Made by a program: the position numbers and the translations under genes
In this document: one piece after another, positions 49,301-56,776 of the stretch
Numbering within the stretch: position 1 is the first letter of the stretch
Layout: each line of letters starts with the position of its first letter
Assembly: GCF_013155275.1 (NCBI RefSeq)
Contig: NZ_JABJXS010000004.1
Coordinates: 1-64,000 of the forward strand
DNA from: Brenneria sp. hezel4-2-4
GTDB lineage: Bacteria > Pseudomonadota > Gammaproteobacteria > Enterobacterales > Enterobacteriaceae
Length of the DNA stretch: 64,000 nt
Reading direction: 5' to 3'
The notes under the pieces: generated by a model
What the model saw: only the letters and a program-made list of their open reading frames with translations
What the model was told of the DNA's origin: nothing
The model's database searches: none

Positions 49301-52125
49301 GTTTCGCTGTCGCGACTGTAAACATACAGAGTGCTATTGCCCGAAGGCGAGAGCAGTTGGGAATTCGAGTCATTGCCCAGCACGATCAGGTGACGCTCGT
49401 CGGAAGACAGCTCCAGGTTGTAAACGTACTGGCTGAACCCGGTCAAATTGCCTTCGACGGTGTACGCCAGCTCACTGTCATCCGCATCCAGCGACGGCGC
49501 GCTGTTGTTGGCCTCATCCGTGGTGATCACCCGCAGCGTCAATTCGACTGAAGAACCGGCGCCCGACTCGTCAGTCGCCGTCACGGTGACGGTGTAGTCG
49601 CCCACCGCGCTGGAAGAGCCGGAAATGGTCAGGGTCGCGGCATCGAAGGTGAAACCGTCTGGCAGGCCGCTGACGCGCCAGGTCAGGCTGTCGCCGTAGA
49701 GGCTATCGGCGTCGCTGAACATCGTACTGTCCAGCGTCGTGCCGTAGGCGGCGCCCTCGGTGGCATAGGCCAGCGTGGCGGAGACGTTCTCGTTGATTTC
49801 CGGCGCGCGGTTGGCGATCTGTTCGACCGTCAAATCCAGTTCCAGCGCGGCGCTGGCGCCGGAGACGTCGGTAACGGTCACGGTCACGATAAAGCTGCCG
49901 GTTGCCAGCGCCGCTCCGGAAATGGTACGGGTCGTGGCGTCGAAAGTCAGACCTTCAGGCAAACCGCTGACGCTCCAGGTCAGGCTGTCGCCGTCGGCAT
50001 CGCCGAACAGGCCGGAGAACAGCGTGAAGCTGTAGGGCGTCTCACTGGTGGCGGCGCTCAGACTATAGCCGGTGGACGCATCGATGTTGACCTGCGGCGC
50101 CGCATTCACCCGCAGGGTAATCGCCACGGCGCTGCTGGCCAGCGTCGCGTCGCTGGCGATCACGCTGAGCTGGATAAAACTGCCGACCGTCGCGCCGGCG
50201 TTGGCGTAGGTGAGCTGTTGCAGCACCTGGTTGGCGACCGCCGTGGTGGCGTCGGCGGTGAAAATCACCGTCAGCACGCCATCATCGCTCGCGCTCAAGG
50301 CGGCGATGGCGCTGCCGTCCAGGGAAATAACGCCGTTCGACAAACTCAGTCCGTTTCCATCGGCGAAACCATAGCTGCCAGTATCAACGTTGGCGCTGAC
50401 GGTGATACCGGCGCCGTTGTAGTTGCCCGCGCCGTTGCTCAGCACGTCATAGTTGCTATCTTTCAGCGTCAGGCCGGCGGCAAAGGTCAGCGCCTCCCCC
50501 TGATCCAACGTCTGCGCGCTGGTATAGCGGTATACGCTGCCGCCGGCCACCAGTATGGACAGGCCGTCAGCGGAAATAGCAATATCACTGCCGCCGCCGG
50601 CAATACGGCTGCTCAGGGTCAGCGCGCCGTCGCCGGCGACCGAGAAGACGCTGATGCCGCCGTCGACGGATACGGCATAGAGCAAACCGTCCTCATCACT
50701 TAAGGCGATGCTGGATATGCCGCTGATGGAAAGGGTATCAAGCTGGGTGAGGGCGTTATCCCTGAACTGATAGATTAAAACCACCTCTTTGAGCGGCGCC
50801 GCAATATAGAGATACTGACCATCCGCCGAAACCGCCAGAGTGGCATCGCTGACATCGTTGGTGTAGTTCGGGTTATTCCAGTCAATATTATCCCAGTCTG
50901 TATCGAGGTCGCTGACTGTCACGTTGGTGATGGCGTCAAGTGAACCGTCGTCATTGCGCTGGTAAACACTCAGGCTGACTGAACCGAAATTACCTGCGCC
51001 GGAGTAAATCACGTAAACATAGTCGCCGGCGGCGGCGATCACACCCTCGCGGCTGTTGTCGTCCGGCGCGCGCCCTACATAGGTCAGCGCGCCGGTGGCG
51101 GCATCGCGGCTGTAGATCACCACCCCGTTCGATTCGGTGCCGACATAGACCCAGGCGTCATCGTCAGCGATCGCCATCCCGCCGGTTACGTCGCCGTTGT
51201 CGGTAGCGACGGTTGATACATTATCGATCTTACCGTCGTCGCCAACGCTGAAGACATATACGTTGCTGCTGCCGTCAATGACGTAGATCGAACGGTCATC
51301 CGCGCTGATCACCATTTCCGTGGCTTTGCTCATTCCATCGACAGCCAGCGTGTCGGCCAGCGTCAGACGCCCGCCGTCATCAATGGAAAAGACGGCAACT
51401 ACGCCCTCTCCGGCGGCGTAGGCGTAGTTGCCGTCGCCGGAATAGACAACCTCCGCGATGTCGCCAACGGTAATGGATTCGGCGGCTTCCAGCGCGCCAT
51501 CATCCGACAACACCGGGGCGACGTTGATCTGGCTGTCGATGGTGATGGTGGAGCTGATGCCCAATTGCGCCGTGTCGCTGTTGTCGCTCAAAGTGGACAG
51601 GGTCACAGTGACGGTGCCGCTTTCCACCGTGTTATCCAGCGTGCTATAGGCAATACCGTCGATCAGGCTGGCGACGTCGGAAGCCGTGGTGTCTTCCACC
51701 GAGTCGAGAGCGATCGTGACGGTGGTGGTATTGCCGCTGACCGCGACAGAATAGAAATAGCTTTTGCCGGTCGTGGCGCCGCTTCCGGTCTCAAGGGAGA
51801 TAGCGCTGCCGTCAATAATCAGCGCCTGGTTGCCGCCGCTGCTATCCACGGTTATCACCAACGAGGATAATGACTCGCTGCTGTTGTCGAGCGTGACGCT
51901 GACGCCGCTGAACATATCCACGCTTTGGCTACCGGAGGATTCATCAATGGTAACGGTGGCTTCGGCCCCGCTGGCGGTAACGCCGGGCGCGGTGTCGGTG
52001 GCGGCCACCACCGCTTCCGCCGTGGCGACGGCGGCGGCGTCGAACATCATGCGAGGTTCCAGCGCCCATGCCTGCTGAGGAAGGCGCCGGTGTGCCGCGC
52101 GCGATGCGGAACGTGAATAGGTCAT
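43336..52125 (-). CDS. giant LEPR-motif repeat protein, probable exported surface adhesin
   Basis: 2929 residues. The N terminus has no Sec signal; it is basic and holds LEPRMMFDAAA at 23-33, the motif seen at the start of large exported repeat proteins. Approximate order: Ig-like module (50-200); seven-bladed lactonase-like propeller (205-540); DxDYD-type module (541-672); two cadherin/dystroglycan-like domains (675-875); propeller (880-1235); DxDYD module (1240-1375); three 150-residue Ig-like modules (1380-1855); propeller (1865-2220); DxDYD module (2220-2355); two Ig-like modules (2358-2670); cadherin-like domain (2675-2765); charged tail with no RTX nonapeptides. AGGA lies ten bases before the ATG. 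Acidic, cysteine-poor. Likely cargo of the four-gene exporter downstream; function as adhesin is inference. Confidence 0.85.
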   Translation of the reverse strand: MTYSRSASRAAHRRLPQQAWALEPRMMFDAAAVATAEAVVAATDTAPGVTASGAEATVTIDESSGSQSVDMFSGVSVTLDNSSESLSSLVITVDSSGGNQALIIDGSAISLETGSGATTGKSYFYSVAVSGNTTTVTIALDSVEDTTASDVASLIDGIAYSTLDNTVESGTVTVTLSTLSDNSDTAQLGISSTITIDSQINVAPVLSDDGALEAAESITVGDIAEVVYSGDGNYAYAAGEGVVAVFSIDDGGRLTLADTLAVDGMSKATEMVISADDRSIYVIDGSSNVYVFSVGDDGKIDNVSTVATDNGDVTGGMAIADDDAWVYVGTESNGVVIYSRDAATGALTYVGRAPDDNSREGVIAAAGDYVYVIYSGAGNFGSVSLSVYQRNDDGSLDAITNVTVSDLDTDWDNIDWNNPNYTNDVSDATLAVSADGQYLYIAAPLKEVVLIYQFRDNALTQLDTLSISGISSIALSDEDGLLYAVSVDGGISVFSVAGDGALTLSSRIAGGGSDIAISADGLSILVAGGSVYRYTSAQTLDQGEALTFAAGLTLKDSNYDVLSNGAGNYNGAGITVSANVDTGSYGFADGNGLSLSNGVISLDGSAIAALSASDDGVLTVIFTADATTAVANQVLQQLTYANAGATVGSFIQLSVIASDATLASSAVAITLRVNAAPQVNIDASTGYSLSAATSETPYSFTLFSGLFGDADGDSLTWSVSGLPEGLTFDATTRTISGAALATGSFIVTVTVTDVSGASAALELDLTVEQIANRAPEINENVSATLAYATEGAAYGTTLDSTMFSDADSLYGDSLTWRVSGLPDGFTFDAATLTISGSSSAVGDYTVTVTATDESGAGSSVELTLRVITTDEANNSAPSLDADDSELAYTVEGNLTGFSQYVYNLELSSDERHLIVLGNDSNSQLLSPSGNSTLYVYSRDSETGNLTLVQTFVQGTADDGDDSNGIEINGLDSATSAIYSADGKYVYLVGKNAAGVYAITVLGVNEGGALSATDLSVEITDASQIKGMAASDDGDSLYIISSNTLYAYSVGENGNLTLAGAYSDSYRSSDYTAGASAIVIDNASGVVYVAGDSRIVVYTTNDDGTLTYATTYTNGLSNFMRSMVVSDSGYLYVATGAGGKIVTLHYDSDANSVTQIASISVANVWGVSLSADGTALYAGYFIGNIYVYRVNEDGSLSQISTLSNSSGRANRFAVSSDGSSIYYGGFYNAAGLGQISAGAVAASYTEGAAAQPLTAITLSDADYDALNGGAGNYNGASITLARAGGADAADSYSFSDGNGLTLADGVISLNGTAIGTFVSADGTLTVTFTTDVTTATANLVLRQIGYSNTSSDPGGSIALTLTVADQYASSSLDLLLNVTEINDAPIVETSGGSVVYTSGGNAVKLFDDSAVSTVEAGQQVSSVTLTVSGLTDGESETLTVGGISVALIDGASASGSIDVAADDGSTVSYGYTLAVSVVDGIATVTLSGNLPAAATATLLDSVGYANSSDNPTLGARTITLTSIQDSGGTDNGGVNSTTLAIASTVTVSLTNAAPAVAATGNTATFTENGEAVVLFDGVTLSTTEPGQAIANITLTVSGLTDGASETLTLDGSVVALVDGSGVTAGGYSYSITLEGGTAIVVISDSDGIAVDDATALIAGLSYANQSDDPTAATRTITLTSVQDDGGTANGGSDTVSPAIAASITVVAVNDAPVIDATAADVTYATSGSNVSLFSDVSLSTVESGQTLSAITFTVSGLLDGGNESLTVSGTRIGLVDGSGTLDNGYAYSVTLDGDTATVTIVSDGGIAADAAIALIEQTRYANLSNTQTAGVRTIALSVRDSGGQDNGGSDTAALQAVSSVDVVNNSVPELSAAADYTNLDVAASLTAISGLADITAGALTTAGDYLYVVSSDGDIAVFSRNAHTGELALLQTLDSGVSSVSLIEVSDDGGTVFMLGADGGSVTVFSRDSRDGSLTLVQTLTTENVVDLTLSADGSALYVVDGNYSGLLVYTLDTDSGQYALSQSVAASTSSEPYLFTAVGIEVVGDYVYVITNPAAETVANTLIVYQRATDGTLSAVAWLRDGAAAGEDAVAMSSPVAIAVAGDGGTIYVASQDGVAAFSLDAASGALSYLGAVGDLSNVTDIALSGDDGTLYVTRSDGSINRYKSEGGTLTLIETLSSTSTAALAGAQRVATGAHGAVVVIGSGGVVSLKDALTQITIDYHEQGTVLPADVITLSDADYDALADGAGNYNGAVITLVREGGANGDDGYGFVDGNGLTLTDGTLYLDGAAIADFTSDGGALTLTFTADVTGVTANRVLQQISYTNASDDPGASIRLAIAVTDAYAASVSAILALNVTEVNDAPVLNATPADTVYVEGAAAAALFSNAGVSTVEAGQALSALTLSVSGLSDGDNETLTLDGGVVALVDGSGVTASGYAYSISLSDGIASVVISSATGISAADAAILINGMAYANASDDPTAGARTVTLTAIQDNGGLDNGGSDTAALNIVATVGVTAVNNAPVLTTTPTDASYAAGDNGAPLFDGTHVSTVEDGQSIAALTITVSGVVDAAESLLVDGTTVTLTDGVSVTTVGGLNVTVAVDQGTATLIITSNAGLSQADAQALIDGLTYANTDGTVSTGERVISLTAVRDDGGTAAGGENTTALSIAARVNIVNSAPQATDAEAELPTATRAAAYSATLSGDLFSDVNGDTLSWRVDGLPDGLGFDPDTRTISGRTFAVGSFELTVTVSDGQGGTATRNLTLAVDKQPVSPVFLPPSNAPGMMEQGGDARQEEERPEEAIGGASRPVTRAMPSVSNLATGATPLSGDALSTERYPLVNGEMDYAATPWQLDPIMATLMPPLDAVDFSSLRTTPENARLGQQMPQSDGPDAKVAFSAQLQQEQSAYQAQKEYDELLNALSQLTENTASPAA
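43830..51975 (-). repeat. long coding repeats within the giant gene
   Basis: Several unit types recur: six Ig-like modules marked by STVEAGQ and YANxSDxPxxGxRTITLT-like segments; three modules marked by ITLSDADYDAL and GNGLTL-like segments (near 45060-45460, 48000-48400 and 50110-50500); three propellers (near 45460-46530, 48420-49480, 50500-51520); three cadherin-like units with GLPxGxxFDxxTxTISG. At DNA level short blocks such as GTTGCCCGCGCC recur at 45385, 48318 and 50421. Propeller plus DxDYD module recurs as a pair three times. Confidence 0.75.
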
Positions 52126-52162
52126 GGTGTCATATCCTGTCAGTCAAAAGGCACATGGGCCG

Positions 52163-53794
52163 TTATTCAATCAATCGAACGAAACTGCTTTTCTGATGCA
52201 GTTCGTCAACAATGTCACTTAGGCGATCCCTGATTTTGCTTTCCGAGGCGACAAAGTCCTCACCGTTGTAATACGTCAGATCGCTGCTTTTCTCGGCGCA
52301 ACTTTGTAATCCCGCCCCGGCAATACGGCGAAATTCCGAAGCGCTGGCAATGGCGCCGTCTTCATCCGTCGCCTCGTCGTTGCCGGTGGTAATCATGTAG
52401 AACTTAAGATTACGAGCACGAAAGCTGGCGCACAGGTTGGCGAAACGCTCAGTGGTAAGCGCCGCGTAATTGTTGCAATTGGCCTCACTGGCGGAGACGG
52501 AACACCCGTCTATGGGGTTGCCCACATAACTGTTGTAGCTGTCAGTGTCGAACCAGCGCTGACCGGTGGAATTAACCAGCATGACGATAGCCTTGATGCG
52601 TTCGCCGTTGCCCTCGTCAAAATCCTTAGGCAAATCGTCATCCAGATCCCAACCGGCGCTGCCGCGAAACTCAGGCGCTAGCGCCATGGCCGCCCAGCCT
52701 AGCGCGATGGCGTAGTTGGTATTGAAACGTCGGGACATCTCGTCGAGGCGTTCGGCGATCTTGTCCAGATCGTTGGTCAGCGGCAGCAGAGCGGCGCTGG
52801 GGCAGCCGCGATCGGTGATCAAGGTGCGGGTATCATTCACGCCGGTAGCCTGACCAAAATCAGGGTTGGGGCCGATCCAACTGATGGTGTAGGGTTCGAT
52901 GCCGAAATTGGTGTCGTTCGACGGTATATCGGCGCGGTAATAAATGTTGAACTGCCCGCTGGGCGCTTCGTCCCAGAAATAGTTTTCCCCCCGCGCCAGT
53001 CCCCGGTACATACACAGGAGTTTGGCGCGCCGATCGGGCATACGGGCATCGGCCAGTCCGCTGTAGCCGACGCTGAACAGCGAGGTCAGTTCCACCGGTC
53101 TTAGCGCGCCGGATGCGGCCCACTGCCGGATGCGGTTGCTATGATCATTATCGTAGATGCTAACCGATTGGCTATGCGGCACCAGCGCCAGCCAGACGTT
53201 ATCGCTGTCGCCGATCAGATTCTCCGCGAACTCATTGCCGATACGGCGCAACACCGCCAGATTAGCGCTGTCCTCATTCAAGGTATTGGGCAATATCAGG
53301 GACACTTCCGTCGAACGGTTGACCACCTCCACCGTGGAGTGGATCTGCTGCTCGGAGGATGCCAGCGTCAAGAGTTCCGGAGAGGCGGTAAAGCCGACCG
53401 TCACGGTATAGGTCGGATAGTTGTCGCCGTTGCGCCCTTCGCTCAGACTCACCTTATCAAAGGTAATATCCTCGGCCAGCTTGCTGTTCACGCCCAGATT
53501 CGCCCGGATATAATCGAACGCCAGCTCCGTCAGTTGCTCCTGACTGACGTTTTCATTCTGTTTTCCGCTCAGCAGCGCCTGATGCCCCACCGCCAGCGCC
53601 GCGGCATCGGCGGCGCGTTTAATCTGCGCCGCATCGCCCGTCGCAGTGGAAGAATCAACAATGAAGGCCGCGCTGACCAGCAGTGCCATCGCGCCCAACA
53701 CGTAGAGCGACGCGCCCGCACCGCGCTCCTGCCGCGCAAAAACTCGCAGGGCATGCGTCAAACGCCGCATACGGCCACCGGAATTATCCTTCAT
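52163..53794 (-). CDS. tadG: TadG-like protein (Tad locus 2)
   Basis: About 543 residues. N-terminal TadE/G-type segment GAGASLYVLGAMALLVSAAF (about 25-45) followed by the TadG Flp-like region AAQIKRAADAAALAVGHQAL. The position of the von Willebrand metal site reads LILPNTLNED instead of the DxSxS pattern seen in locus 1, so the metal site is lost. Later blocks such as ALGWAAMALAPEF and IKAIVMLVNSTGQ still fit the fold. ATG 53794 overlaps the tadF stop by 11 bases. Last gene of the Tad order; only 37 bases separate it from the giant gene. Confidence 0.82.
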   Translation of the reverse strand: MKDNSGGRMRRLTHALRVFARQERGAGASLYVLGAMALLVSAAFIVDSSTATGDAAQIKRAADAAALAVGHQALLSGKQNENVSQEQLTELAFDYIRANLGVNSKLAEDITFDKVSLSEGRNGDNYPTYTVTVGFTASPELLTLASSEQQIHSTVEVVNRSTEVSLILPNTLNEDSANLAVLRRIGNEFAENLIGDSDNVWLALVPHSQSVSIYDNDHSNRIRQWAASGALRPVELTSLFSVGYSGLADARMPDRRAKLLCMYRGLARGENYFWDEAPSGQFNIYYRADIPSNDTNFGIEPYTISWIGPNPDFGQATGVNDTRTLITDRGCPSAALLPLTNDLDKIAERLDEMSRRFNTNYAIALGWAAMALAPEFRGSAGWDLDDDLPKDFDEGNGERIKAIVMLVNSTGQRWFDTDSYNSYVGNPIDGCSVSASEANCNNYAALTTERFANLCASFRARNLKFYMITTGNDEATDEDGAIASASEFRRIAGAGLQSCAEKSSDLTYYNGEDFVASESKIRDRLSDIVDELHQKSSFVRLIE

Positions 53795-54395
53795 TGTCTT
53801 CGTATTCCTCTTTCGGCTGTCCGGCTTCCTGCCCCAGGGCGCTATCCAACGCAATCACGCCATCCCCGGTCCGGTTTACCATCGTGACGTTCAGCAGGTT
53901 ACTCAGCGACAGCCCGCCGGCCAGGCTGATGTCTTTCCCTTCACGGCACAGTTCCACCACCACCATAGAAATGTTCTCGCTGCCGGTTTCCTGATCTTTT
54001 TCCGGTAAATCGCCCGGATAGTGTTCGCCGTAACCGGCCTGATTGGCGGTACAGAGTTGGTCCGAATTGCCGCGATCAAGCTGCCAGTACAGCTCCCCGG
54101 TCTGGCGCACATTGCTGATAAGCAACTGGTAATTTCCCAGTCCTTCCTCCGGCAGCACCGCATCCAGCAGACCTTGCAACCCTTCTTGCGTCAGTTCCCG
54201 CTGCATGCCGAGAATTGAGACGATGGCGCCGGCCCGCTGCTCCATGCGTTCACGTTCAAGACCGACGGTATAGATATCCGCGCACAGCGCGCCGATTGCC
54301 AACACGATGGGCAGCGCCAGCGCCGTTTCAACGGCGACGGAAGCACGGACGGAAGAGCGGAAGCGACGCCAGCCGCGCGGGCGGAAACTAGTCAT
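53784..54395 (-). CDS. tadF: TadF-like minor pseudopilin (Tad locus 2)
   Basis: 203 residues. The prepilin-like segment SVAVETALALPIVLAIGALC (about 20-39) has the conserved Glu and leads into one membrane helix. The rest is a soluble periplasmic domain ending in a strongly acidic tail. ATG 54395 overlaps the tadE stop; GGA lies nine bases upstream. Equivalent by position to 7410-8057, with weak sequence similarity. Confidence 0.78.
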   Translation of the reverse strand: MTSFRPRGWRRFRSSVRASVAVETALALPIVLAIGALCADIYTVGLERERMEQRAGAIVSILGMQRELTQEGLQGLLDAVLPEEGLGNYQLLISNVRQTGELYWQLDRGNSDQLCTANQAGYGEHYPGDLPEKDQETGSENISMVVVELCREGKDISLAGGLSLSNLLNVTMVNRTGDGVIALDSALGQEAGQPKEEYEDNEG

Positions 54396-54882
54396 TACGC
54401 AGTTCCGTGCCGAAAACATGCTTGTACTGGTAGCGGAAGGTATCCCCCAGCGTCAGTACCTCCGGCAACGGGGTAATAAACGCTTTGGTGATCTGCACCG
54501 TGACCGACCAGACCGGCAGCGTGCCGCTGTCCTCGCTGTCGCTATTGATCGTCAGCCCGCCCAGTTGACTCAGATTGTCGAAATGCAACACGCTGACGGT
54601 TAAATCCTCTTCTTGCAGATAACCGTATGCCGAACTGATCATGCGTTCTTTCAGATTGCCGCCCATCTGTTCGGCGCTGTCGCTCTGGAGATCGTCAAGA
54701 CGAAATGTCTGCACCGCTTTATCCAGCGCCGCGCTGCCCACGGCAATCACCAGCGCGATACGCGCCAGTTCGAACAGCATCATCACGCCGACCAGCACCA
54801 CCGGCATCAAAAAGGCCACCTCTGTGGCGATCACGCCGCGCGTACTGCGCCAGTTCCGTTCGTTAACCGGGATCATCGCCAT
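54388..54882 (-). CDS. tadE: TadE minor pseudopilin (Tad locus 2)
   Basis: 164 residues. TRGVIATEVAFLMPVVLVGV at about 14-33 is the TadE prepilin-like motif (Gly/Val site, Glu, hydrophobic helix). A periplasmic domain of about 110 residues follows. The ATG directly follows the tadD stop (TAAATG). Expected substrate of the TadV peptidase. Confidence 0.85.
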   Translation of the reverse strand: MAMIPVNERNWRSTRGVIATEVAFLMPVVLVGVMMLFELARIALVIAVGSAALDKAVQTFRLDDLQSDSAEQMGGNLKERMISSAYGYLQEEDLTVSVLHFDNLSQLGGLTINSDSEDSGTLPVWSVTVQITKAFITPLPEVLTLGDTFRYQYKHVFGTELRND

Positions 54883-55734
54883 TTACTCAGGGCTGCTCAG
54901 TTGCAGGCGCTGACGACTGGACAGCAACAGGGTTTCGCCGCGGGAGCCGTCCTGACGCAGTTGCTGTAGGCGTTGATTCAAGGCGTCGATCAGCCCGTCG
55001 ATACGATCCGGCTGCGCGATGGTCGCCAGCGTACTGCGGGCGTCCTCTTCCCGATCGCTGTCGAGATAGGCCAGCGCCAGGTTAAGCTTGCCGGCCGGGT
55101 TAGCGTTATCCGCCGATCGCAACAAGCCGATAGCTTGATCCGCATCGCCGCTGGCCAGCCAGGAAAGCGCCAGATTGTTGATGGCGGCGAGATCGGCCGG
55201 GTTGACCTGCAACGCTTTTTCAAACAGTTGACGCGCTTCAGTGTGTTTACCGGCCGCATCCATCACCACGCCCATGCCATTGAGCGCCCCGGCGTTGTCT
55301 GGCTGGGCTTGCAGCGCACAGCTAAAATCTTTCTGCGCCATCGCATTGCGTCCCAGCGCCAGATGCGCGCGCCCCATGCCTAAACAGATAGCCAGCGCTT
55401 CCTGCGGTTTTAACTGGTTGGTATCGCCGCCCAGCGCATGCCGGGCGCGGCCGTACAGCTCCAGCGTTTGCTGCGGCCGACGAACCGGCGCCGCCACGCT
55501 GGCGTATTCCAGCAGTTCGGTGCCTTTCAGTTCGCCGCGGCTGTCGATACGGGCATAGACTTCCGTGGCCGCTTCAATCCGTCCCTGATCGCGCAGTAAG
55601 CGCGCCAGCCGCAGCCCTTCGTCTTTGGTGCCCTTGATCGCCGTGGAACTGGCGCACCCCGCCAGTAGCGTACTCATCACCAGCAACGCCAGAAACGACG
55701 CGCCGCGTTTATATGTTGTTATCAGACCGACCAT
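54883..55734 (-). CDS. tadD: TadD tetratricopeptide lipoprotein (Tad locus 2)
   Basis: 283 residues. Signal peptide with lipobox LLAGC at about residues 23-27, then four to five tetratricopeptide repeats (for example NAGALNGMGVVMDAAGKHTE and DLAAINNLALSWLASGDADQ). Likely pilotin of the secretin. ATG 55734 has GGAG nine bases upstream; ATG 55749 is possible. The longer N-terminal repeats make it about 30 residues larger than the locus 1 protein. Confidence 0.87.
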   Translation of the reverse strand: MVGLITTYKRGASFLALLVMSTLLAGCASSTAIKGTKDEGLRLARLLRDQGRIEAATEVYARIDSRGELKGTELLEYASVAAPVRRPQQTLELYGRARHALGGDTNQLKPQEALAICLGMGRAHLALGRNAMAQKDFSCALQAQPDNAGALNGMGVVMDAAGKHTEARQLFEKALQVNPADLAAINNLALSWLASGDADQAIGLLRSADNANPAGKLNLALAYLDSDREEDARSTLATIAQPDRIDGLIDALNQRLQQLRQDGSRGETLLLSSRQRLQLSSPE

Positions 55735-55797
55735 CGTCGAGCACTCCATCCGTTATTGTCTGTTCATTTCCGGTCAATATTGCCGGGGAAAGCATCG

Positions 55798-56757
55798 TTA
55801 TTGGGCCAGCAGGCGAATCACCCGCACCAGCGCCGGCGAGGCCATAATGGCGATAATCGGCGGCAGGATCAGCGCCATCAGCGGGATGCTGAGCTGCGCG
55901 GGCAATTTCCCCGCTTTTTCTTCCAGCCCCAGAATCAGCGTCTTACGACTTTCATCCGCAATGGTGCGCAGCGCCTGCGACAACGGCGTACCGTAACGTT
56001 CGGCCTGAATCAGCGTAGCGACCATACTTTCGATTTCCGCCACCCGGGTTCTTTCCGCCAGATGCACCATCGCCTGGGTACGATCGGCGAGGATCTGCAA
56101 CTCGGCCGCGGTGTAGTGCAGCTCATCGGCCATTTCCGGCGACGACAGCCCCAGCTCTTTCGAGACCACCTGTAATACGCGGCCAATCGGCAACCCGGCC
56201 TCGGCGCAGACCACCATTAAATCCAGCGCGTCCGGCACCGCCCGCGCCAGCTTCTCGCCCCGGCCGGCGGCGCGCCATTTCAGCCACCATTCCGGCAGCA
56301 GCGCGCCGACGAAAAAGCCGATCAGCCCGGCGGCGATGCCGGTCATACCCAAACGATCGGCAGGCGGCAGCCAGCCCCACACCAGGCTTATGGCGCACAG
56401 GAAACCCGCCAGGAATTTGCCCATCACCAGCCAACCCACCGCTTCGCTGCGGCGTAAGCCGGCCAGATCGAGCAGGCGGCGTAAATTAAGACGATCCCGT
56501 TCGGATCCGGAGAGGCGATAGCCCTGTTGCGCTATCGGTAAAAGAATTTTTTCCAGCCAGGGAGTAAGGGTTGTTCCCTGGCCTCTCAGGATAGTATCCT
56601 GAGAGGCCTCCCCTATAGGGGAGGTCGGCAAATGCGCCTGCATGCGCTCCGCCAGTTGGCGGTGCCGCCGCTGGCCGTTGTGGTAACGGGCAAGGTATAT
56701 CCCCGCGCCAATCAAACCCAGCGCCAGCAGTAATAAGGGATCGCTAAATATCGTCAT
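55798..56757 (-). CDS. tadC: TadC inner-membrane platform protein (Tad locus 2)
   Basis: 319 residues. N-terminal membrane helix, two central helices near 105-150, and an F domain with VPDALDLMVVCAEAGLPIGR and VEIESM-like segments around 175-255, ending with two hydrophobic helices. A short insertion around residues 40-60 is unlike locus 1. GGGAAGAG precedes the ATG at 56757. Confidence 0.92.
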   Translation of the reverse strand: MTIFSDPLLLLALGLIGAGIYLARYHNGQRRHRQLAERMQAHLPTSPIGEASQDTILRGQGTTLTPWLEKILLPIAQQGYRLSGSERDRLNLRRLLDLAGLRRSEAVGWLVMGKFLAGFLCAISLVWGWLPPADRLGMTGIAAGLIGFFVGALLPEWWLKWRAAGRGEKLARAVPDALDLMVVCAEAGLPIGRVLQVVSKELGLSSPEMADELHYTAAELQILADRTQAMVHLAERTRVAEIESMVATLIQAERYGTPLSQALRTIADESRKTLILGLEEKAGKLPAQLSIPLMALILPPIIAIMASPALVRVIRLLAQ

Positions 56758-56776
56758 GTTGGCTCTTCCCTCGTCC

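Noticed and set aside
44110-50500. Regular spaced repeats as a CRISPR array
   Set aside because: Repeat units are hundreds of bases long, imperfect and inside one coding frame.
43347-52116. Many long open frames on the plus strand opposite the giant gene, for example 45541-46533 and 48664-49551
   Set aside because: They are mirror frames produced by GC-rich repeated coding DNA; their translations are Arg/Gly/Gln-rich with no family resemblance or ribosome sites.
43336-52125. Giant protein as a classic RTX adhesin
   Set aside because: No GGxGxDxxx nonapeptide repeats are visible and no ABC transporter gene is nearby.
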